Assembly: GCA_022575985.1 (NCBI GenBank)
Contig: JAKSXM010000147.1
Span: 17,518,001 to 17,582,000 of the forward strand
Source: Anagrus nilaparvatae
Lineage: Eukaryota; Arthropoda; Insecta; Hymenoptera; Mymaridae
DNA length: 64,000 bases
Reading direction: 5' to 3'
A program made the translations under genes and the position numbers. Below, piece after piece: positions 57,130 through 64,000 of this stretch. Numbering within the stretch: the first letter of the stretch is position 1; each line of letters starts with the position of its first letter. The notes under the pieces were generated by a model that saw nothing but the letters and a program-made list of their open reading frames with translations, was not told the DNA's origin and did not search any database.

Positions 57130-59040
57130 TGTAATCGGTGATATTTCACAAATATTATGGAATTAAGACCTAATTTTTTTTTCAAAAATTTTTTCACCAA
57201 AAAATCTCGAGGTACTTTTTTTTTTTTTTGATTTGGATGTAATACCTCATTTATTTCCACGAAAGTACTTATGTTTGAAAGTATGGTTTTTACATGATAT
57301 CTCGAATCGGATACTTAATTTTCTGAAAATTTTTTTTCTAACATTTTTTTCACAAAAAAATACAAAAAATACTAATTTTTTTTTTCTTTTTGGACGTAGT
57401 ACCTAATTTATTTCCATGGAAGTACTAGTTTTAAGAACCTTGTTTATTGTTATTTTTTGGATCTGATACTTAATTTTTTCAAAATTTTTTTTGTCAAAAT
57501 TAAAAAAATAGAAAAATAAAAAAAAATGCAATATTTTCTTTTTTTTTGGGTGTAATACCTCATTTAATTCTATGAAAGTACTAATATCTGAAAATATTAT
57601 AACTAGTGATATTTCAAAACCATTATCGAATTAAGACCTAATTTTTTTTTCAAACATTTTTTTATCAAAAAATCTCAAACCCCCCCCCCCCTTTTTTTTT
57701 AATTTGGATGTAATACCTCATTTATTTCCACGAAAGTACTTATATTTGAAAGTATGGTTTTTACACTATATCTCGAATCGGATACTTAATTTTCTGAAAT
57801 TTTTTTTTCTAAAATTTTTTTCACAAAAAAATACAAAAAATGCTAATTTTTTTTTTCTTTTTGGACGTAGTACCTAATTTATTTCCATGGAAGTACTAGT
57901 TTTAAGAATCTTGTTTATTGTTTTTTTTGGATCTGATACTTAATTTTTAAAAAATTTTTTTTGTCAAAATTAAAAAAATAGAAAAATAAAAAAAAATGCA
58001 ATATTTTTTTTTTTTTTTGGTGCAATACCTCATTTAATTCTATGAAAGTATTAATATCTGAAAATATTGTAACTAGTGATATTTCATAACCATTATCGAA
58101 TTAAGACCCAATTTTTTTTTTCAAACACTTTTTTTATCAAAAAATCTCAAACCCCCCCCTTTTTTTTTTAATTTGGATGTAATACCTCATTTATTTCCAT
58201 GAAAGTACTTATATTTGAAAGTATAGTTTTCAAATGATATCTCGAATCGGATACTTAATTTTTTGTAAATTTTTTTTCTAAAATTTTTTTCACAAAAAAA
58301 TACAAAAAATACCAATTTTTTTTTTCTTTTTGGATTTAGTACCTAATTTATTTTCATGGAAGTACTAGGTTTAAGAACCTTGTTTATTGTAATTTTTTGG
58401 ATCTGATACATAATGTTTTCAAAATTTTTTTTCCTAAAATTTTTTTCACAAAAAAATACAAAAAAATACGAAACTTTTTTTTTTTTGTATTTAGTACCTA
58501 ATTTATTTCCATGGAAGTACTAGTTTTAAGAACCTCGTTTACAGTAATTTTTTGGAATTGATACTTAATTTTTTCAAAACTTTTATTCTCTAAATTAAAA
58601 AAAAAGAAAAATAAAAAAAATTGCAATATTTTTTTGGTGTAATACCTCTTTTAATTCTATGAAAGTACTAATATTTTAAAATATTGTAACCAGTGATATC
58701 CCAAAACAATTATCAAACGAATACTTAATTTTTTTTCCAAAAATTTTTTTATTAAAAAAATCTAAAAATACTTTTTTTTTTTTTTTAATTTGGATGTAAT
58801 ACTTCATTTATTTCCATGAAAGTATTTATACTTGAAAGTATAGTTTTTACTAGATATCTTGAATTTGATAATTAATTTTTTGAAAATTTTTTCCCAAAAA
58901 TCTTTGTTACAAAAAAATACATAAAACATCAAATTTATTTTTCGTATTGGACATATCTAATTTATTTTAATGAGAATATAAATTTTATAAATTTTGTTTA
59001 TAGTAATTTTTGTATTTGATTACAATTTTTTTTTTTACTT
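57130..59040 (+). repeat. AT-rich satellite with higher-order repeat structure
   Basis: Monomers of ~150-160 bp share GTAATACCTCATTTATTTCC, GAAAGTACT and GGATACTTAATTTT. Three monomer types alternate, giving a ~470-bp higher-order unit (starts near 57150, 57620 and 58090). The next unit is longer (~620 bp to 58710) by one extra monomer; similarity fades toward 59040. Long T, A and C runs vary in length between units. Confidence 0.85.
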
Positions 59041-60430
59041 TGATATAAATTATAACACATAAGAAAGAATGATGGAAATCTTGCCTCTTTTTGACTTCCT
59101 CGGATTATTTTGTTCCTTGCTATGTTTATTTATGTATGCAGCTTAGTGAAATTATAAACAATAATAAACAACCTAAAAATATTAAATGGTTATGTTTAAA
59201 TTTTAAAATTCAGATTTAAAAGTTGCAAAAAGTGGAATTTTTTAAAGAATCATACGTTATTATATAAAAAATCGAATTCTAATACTCAATTTTTTAAAAT
59301 AAATAAAAATTCACGAGAAAATTTAAAAAAATTAACTTATGTTAATTCGCTATTTTAAATTGCACAATGATGGATAATAATTGCACGAGGCTCGAATTTT
59401 TGTTAAATTTTTGACTCAATTTTTGAACTACGTTTGTTTCTAGGTTTGTTTATTTTTGCTTGGTAATTATTTTCTGAAATTTAATTCGAAAGATCTCCAT
59501 CCACGCCTAATGATAAAATTTCTTAAAATTACGATATTCTTTAAAAAAACTTAAATTTGAATATTATGCACAACCGATGCACAACAAATATTTATTTGTA
59601 ATGATTTTTTATTTTTTTTTTATATATGCACTGAAACTGCAAAAAAATTATATTTTTTATTAGAAAATTAGAATAAATTTTATTTGAGGTTAATTATTAT
59701 TTTTTTTAGGCGTGGATCGAGTCTAATTAAATTTTTGTGGCTAAATCCACGCTTAAACAAATGAGGTTGAGCGTGGATTGAGACCTTTCCAAATAAATTT
59801 AATTAGATAACATTATATTGTTAAGTTAAAAATGAAAATTTGAGTGTAAATTAATTTAAAAAATTAATTTAAAATTAATTTAAATCTTAATGGTCTACTT
59901 TACCTATTAAAAAAGAAAAATGTATGTATAATTGCATGGTTGTAATCAATAATATTTATTGAATATTGAAGTTTAAAGATCATTGTTTGAGGAACCTCAG
60001 TGCCAGCTAGTTGGCAGGGTATTTTTTTATTCATTTATTTTTTAATTTAAGTAGCTTTAAAATGGCAATGCTCTCTTACTTTATTATCCCATGCGTGAAA
60101 TGGTCCGCGAAAAATATGACAGAAATTAGTTATATGTATCATTTTCTTATTAGTTTTCATTAGCTAAAACAAAAAAGGGAAAAGATTAGATGTTTTTTTT
60201 CATTAATTTATTTGTATATAATTACCTGCTTAACTTGTTTTGCAATATCATATAATTTATTACCGAACCATCTTTTTCGCTTCTCGTAAAATTAAATCTT
60301 GAAAGGTTATCGTTATATAAATATATTAAATAATATCCCATAGAATGGACGTTAAAATGCTGTAGTAGGTGCATGTTCTGAATTTAAGTGACCTATGATA
60401 AGAATAAATAATATTGTAGCCAACAGGCCT
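59041..60430. other. AT-rich sequence upstream of the Helitron gene
   Basis: A short word GCGTGGAT occurs at 59711, 59773 and, as inverse ATCCACGC, at ~59499 and ~59743. No Rep-domain HUH motif is readable, although the Helitron gene would extend in this direction. Confidence 0.5.
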
Positions 60431-63255
60431 TGTAATTTGCCTTATAACCTTGTTACTTACTTTTGATTGTCATTTATATATTCTAGCAGTTTCAAGTATA
60501 AAATCCATTAAATACATTTATAAATATATTTACAAAGGTCATGACGCGGAATCAATATCTTTAAACGAAAAACATTCAGATGATAACATAGTAGATGATA
60601 ACATAATAGAACATGATGAAGTTGAGCACTTTATTAAAACTAGATACTTTGGTCCCATTGAAGCATGTTGGCGTATTTTTGGAAAAACTTTGCAAGAAAA
60701 AAGTCTACTAATAAGCAAAATCTTATGGTAATAAACTGATGGTAATGACGAAGAAATCCAAGAAGCTTTAAATAAAAAAACGATGTTAATTGATTATTTT
60801 ACTCTGAATGAAAGAGATCCAAATATTAGACAATATTTATTTTCTGATATTCCAAATCATTATGTCTTTAAGAAAACACCAGTCAATAATGTATTGCAAT
60901 TGGAAAAAAGAAAACACAATATTGGTGTTATTGGAAGAATGTATTCAATTAGCCTAACACAAATTGATTTATTTCATTTAAGAGTATTGTTGTTGCATGT
61001 ACGGGGAGCAAGAAGTTTTATTGATTTAATAAATGTCAGTTAATTAACAATCAGTAAACTGTTAATAGAGTGTAATATCTGACCTTTGTGGTTACTTGTT
61101 TAGCTTTAGGACTAGTATAAGACAATGAAAAATGAAGAATGGAGTATTATTTACGAGAAGCAAGCCTGTGGATGATGCCAAATAGTCTTCGAGATTTATT
61201 TGTTCGAATTTTAATATATTGTCAACCCAGAAGAAGTATGGTTAGAATTTAAAAATTTTATGGCTAAAGATTTGCTAAAAAATATTCATTATTGATAGCA
61301 GAAAAAAAAAGTTTATGCAGATATTAGTAATATGCTGATTGCAGAAGGCCGATCGTTATCTGATTTTTCAACAATGGAACAAACTGTTGAATTCATTTTC
61401 GATAACGAAGACGGTTTATCAACTTAAAAACATAAAGCAAAGCTAATCAACAATATAATTTACTTAATGATTAGCAAACTTATAACCAGTTTGTGTAAAC
61501 ACAACCTAAATGCATGGAACATGTTTACTTCTAGCTGAGGACTAGGTATAATAGAAATGTTACTCAATATTACAATACAATTTGCTAATTTTATAATTTG
61601 TAATTATCACCTTATTAGCTGTTAAGATTCTAAACCCAAACAATTTTGATTCCCTAAATCTGAATGATTCTAAGTCCCTTAATCAATATTATTCCAAGAC
61701 CCTAAATCGATATTATTTTAATTTTATAAACCTGTATTATCATAAGTCCTTAGGCTCAGATTTTTCAAAGTCTCCTAATTATTCTAAGTTTCATTTCACC
61801 CCCCCCCCCTTAAATAAGACAAATTTTACCACCCCCCTTAAATAGTACAAATTTGACTATCCCACTTAAACAGGACAAAATTGACCACCCCCCTTAAATA
61901 GGACATATTTGACCACCCCCCTCAAATAGGACATATTTGACCACCCCCCTTAAATAGGACAAATTTGACGCCACCCCTTAATTTTCAAGTTCTGAAGTAC
62001 CCCCTCCTTATAAACATGTTCCATGTTAAAAGAATTCGTAAACATGGTATCACAATCTTCATATGAAAAAAATCCTGATCGCTCTCTTTATTATTTTAAA
62101 GAAGGCCAAGGAGGATCCGGGAAAACTTTTGTTTATCATTTATTAAAATCTGAAATTAAAAAAGTTTGTTCAATAGCTTACACTGGAATTGCTGCCATAT
62201 TACTTCTTCTGGGTAAAACTGTACATAAAACAATTGGTTTCCCTATAAAAGTACAATCAAAAGAAGCTTAATTATTAAGAGAAACAGATGTTTTTATATG
62301 AGGCAAAATACCCGTGGCTCCCAAATATACTTCAAAATTTGTAGACAGAGATTTACGAAATTTTCGGGGAAAAAATATTTATTATAGGTGGAGATTTTAG
62401 GCAATTACTACCTATAATAATAGGAGGAACACGTAGTGAAGTTACGGATCTTTCTATAAAATATAGTTATTTGGGGAGTAACTTCAAAAACTTTAAACTA
62501 ACTAAAAATATGAGAGTACAGCCTAATGAAGTAGAATTTTTAAATTATTCGCTGAAAGATGGTGATGAATTTCGTTGGCCACGAATGATAATCAAGACAA
62601 CTTACAGTTATCAGAAAAATTAATAGCCAAATCAAATATGAGTATTGAACAATATGTTTATGCTGATATTATAAGAAATAAGAATTTTAAAGAATTATCT
62701 CTTTGTGCGATTTTATCTGCAACAAATGTCGATGTTGATCAAATAAACAAGAATGTTGTTAATTTACTAGATAAGACAACAGAGCATGTTTATACTAGCA
62801 TTGATAGTGTAGATAATTGTGACGATAATGGTGATATATCCCAAGCTATATTACCAGAATACTTAAATTCATTAGCTTTCTCCTGTTTACCACCGCATGA
62901 ACTAATAGTGCAAAAAAATGTTATGTTAATACGAAATGTTAGTATTAAAAAAGGCTTATCTAAGGAAACTCGTCTAAGAATTGTTGATTTTTCAAATCAT
63001 TTTCTTAAATGTGAAATAATTACAGGAGATAATGCTACAGAAATTATTATTTTAAATCTTATTGTTTTGTACTGCTAAATTGATTATTCTTTCACATTTA
63101 AAAGACGACAATGGTCCATAAAATTATCCTTTGCAATGACCATCAACAAGTCTCAAGGTCAGACTTTTAAAAAAATTGGCATAAATTTTCGTAGAGACAT
63201 TTTTACGCATGGTCAGCCAAACGTTTCTCTAGAGTTGGATCAGAAGATTCATTAG
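60430..63255 (+). pseudogene. Helitron RepHel (Rep/Pif1-like helicase), broken
   Basis: Rolling-circle transposase/helicase. End of the Rep-adjacent domain: LLLTFDCHLYILAVSSIKSI and KYIYKYIYKGHD, then EACWRIFGK, DPNIRQYLFSDIP, VIGRMYSIS and LRVLLLHVRGA (60450-61043). Degraded pieces follow to ~61425 (LSDFSTMEQTVEFI). After a 513-bp inserted repeat, the helicase resumes: Walker A GQGGSGKTF (62104-62130), CSIAYTGIAA, motif II destroyed near 62300, GGDFRQLLPII (motif III, ~62390), LTKNMR, then ILSATNVDVDQINKNV, VMLIRNVSIKKGL and, in another frame, SFAMTINKSQGQTFKKIGI (63130-63190). Several frameshifts and stops. Confidence 0.85.
61513..62025. mobile_element. Small inverted-repeat element inserted in the Helitron gene
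   Basis: The exact inverted ends CATGGAACATGTTTA and TAAACATGTTCCATG enclose 513 bp. The right half repeats the 3' region of the DDE transposon at 22738-22985: TTGTAATTATCACCTTA, AAGTCC.TAAATC units and about seven ~28-bp C-rich minisatellite units (61797-61975). An internally deleted derivative of that transposon family. TTAA follows the right end; the left flank (AAATG) does not match, so the target duplication is unproven. Confidence 0.75.
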
Positions 63256-64000
63256 AAGTTTTTCTTAATAAGAATATAACTAATTCTAATAGAAAAAAAA
63301 ATATATCTACACAAGGAAATATACATGTAAAAAACTAAATTTCTTTTGATCCTGTTAAATAAAAAAAAATCACTCGTGATCATAACTTTTTTAAACGTAA
63401 ATATCCTGTAACCTTAGTAGCCTGTAATTTTAAAGCTTTGCAAAATGGATAGTACATAATTAAAAATTAAATATTTTATTATTCATATTTAGAGAGTTTA
63501 AAAAATAAATCAGCCTTTAAAATTATCTACAAAAAGTTTTACTTTTAATTATGTAAAAAATGATGCATATTTTGTTGGCAAATATTATTTTGACTTATTT
63601 AAAAATAATTTGTTTCATATCCAACCATTTTTTTAGCTCAAAAGGAAAACTGAAGTTGATTAAATTTGTTATAACTGACAAATCTATAATTAGTACTTTC
63701 AGCCAAAATGTAAGTAAAATGTATCATAAAAATTAACAGCCAAATAATAATAATTATTCTTGAAATACTTTATAAATAGCATTATAAAAGTGAATATATT
63801 ATTAATTTTATGAAAAAATGTCCATCTTGACTAAAATTGAAAATAAAATGACCTAAAGGGGGGGCTTGCCCCCTAGTATTATTATAAATAAACATGCGAA
63901 TTTGAAAAATCCATCATTCTAAGCAAGTCTGTTATTGAGTATTCCGTATAAAAAGCGGAAAAACGAAAGTAATTTCTATTCTGGAAAGTCGTACAAGTAT
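63256..64000. other. Helitron 3' non-coding region and flank
   Basis: AT-rich, without a frame. The Helitron 3' untranslated part runs to 63876; the remaining 124 bp are flanking DNA with no recognised feature. Confidence 0.6.
63845..63876 (+). mobile_element. Helitron 3' terminus (hairpin + CTAG)
   Basis: GGGGG-CTTG-CCCCC hairpin (63860-63873) immediately followed by CTAG, ending at 63876 before T. This is the canonical Helitron end, ~620 bp downstream of the last helicase motif, so it most likely closes the same element. Confidence 0.8.

Noticed and set aside
57024..57260. ORFs across the (GT)n run
   Set aside because: Produced by the dinucleotide repeat (VCVCVC / THTHTH).

Overview
The window is AT-rich, repeat-dense eukaryotic DNA, almost certainly from an insect. 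The only plausible intact host coding sequence is one splice-flanked exon of an insect-type troponin C (18703-18957, minus strand). A decayed RNA helicase of the MOV10/Armitage type lies next to it. Everything else recognisable is transposable-element sequence in layers of nested insertion, plus satellites, minisatellites and long palindromes. I cannot fix the species. R1/LOA-type LINEs, Polinton-like genes, a CX2CX4HX4C gag and the transposase families fit an insect such as a wasp or a hemipteran, but they do not decide it.

Left part (1-12.5 kb): an R1/LOA-type LINE (1-2370) with an internal deletion sits in an array of ~515-bp tandem repeats (2371-2679 continuing at 10507-12510). A non-coding LTR element (2680-10506, 5-bp target duplication CCATC) split the array. 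Inside that element lies a 4.5-kb palindromic element (3958-8503), which itself holds a solo LTR (4915-5422, duplication AATAT) and a 5'-truncated LINE (6071-7324, duplication TTTAGATGC). Each intact satellite unit carries a segment with the layout of a hammerhead ribozyme.

Middle part (12.5-42 kb): short tandem repeats, several inverted-repeat DNA elements (13004-14569, 19017-20080, 25556-26299, 30247-30779, 31023-32634), the helicase relic split by a second LTR element (16121-17465, duplication ACTTA), the troponin C exon, a broken DDE transposase (21356-22688) with a minisatellite tail that also recurs in derivative elements, two head-to-tail Helitron-like units (26379-28207), a cluster of palindromic RFX-like motifs, two tRNA-like segments, a broken pogo/CENP-B-type transposase (37335-38983) and a decayed LINE RT (about 41340-41660).

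Right part (42-64 kb): remnants of a Polinton/Maverick-type element (capsid-like fragments at 42050-42960, integrase at 47970-48539 and 55465-55815, DNA polymerase B C-terminus at 55960-56349). It is broken up by a 3.35-kb palindrome (43765-47117) and by a Gypsy-type LTR retrotransposon (48540-55460, duplication AAAC) that was itself hit by two LINEs. Then come a Penelope-like RT fragment, a higher-order AT-rich satellite (57130-59040) and a Helitron whose RepHel gene is broken and interrupted by a small inverted-repeat element. The Helitron ends in a hairpin and CTAG at 63876.

No element here encodes a complete machinery. The genes are relics, and the value of the window is in insertion order, structured repeats and possible ribozyme or hairpin RNAs.
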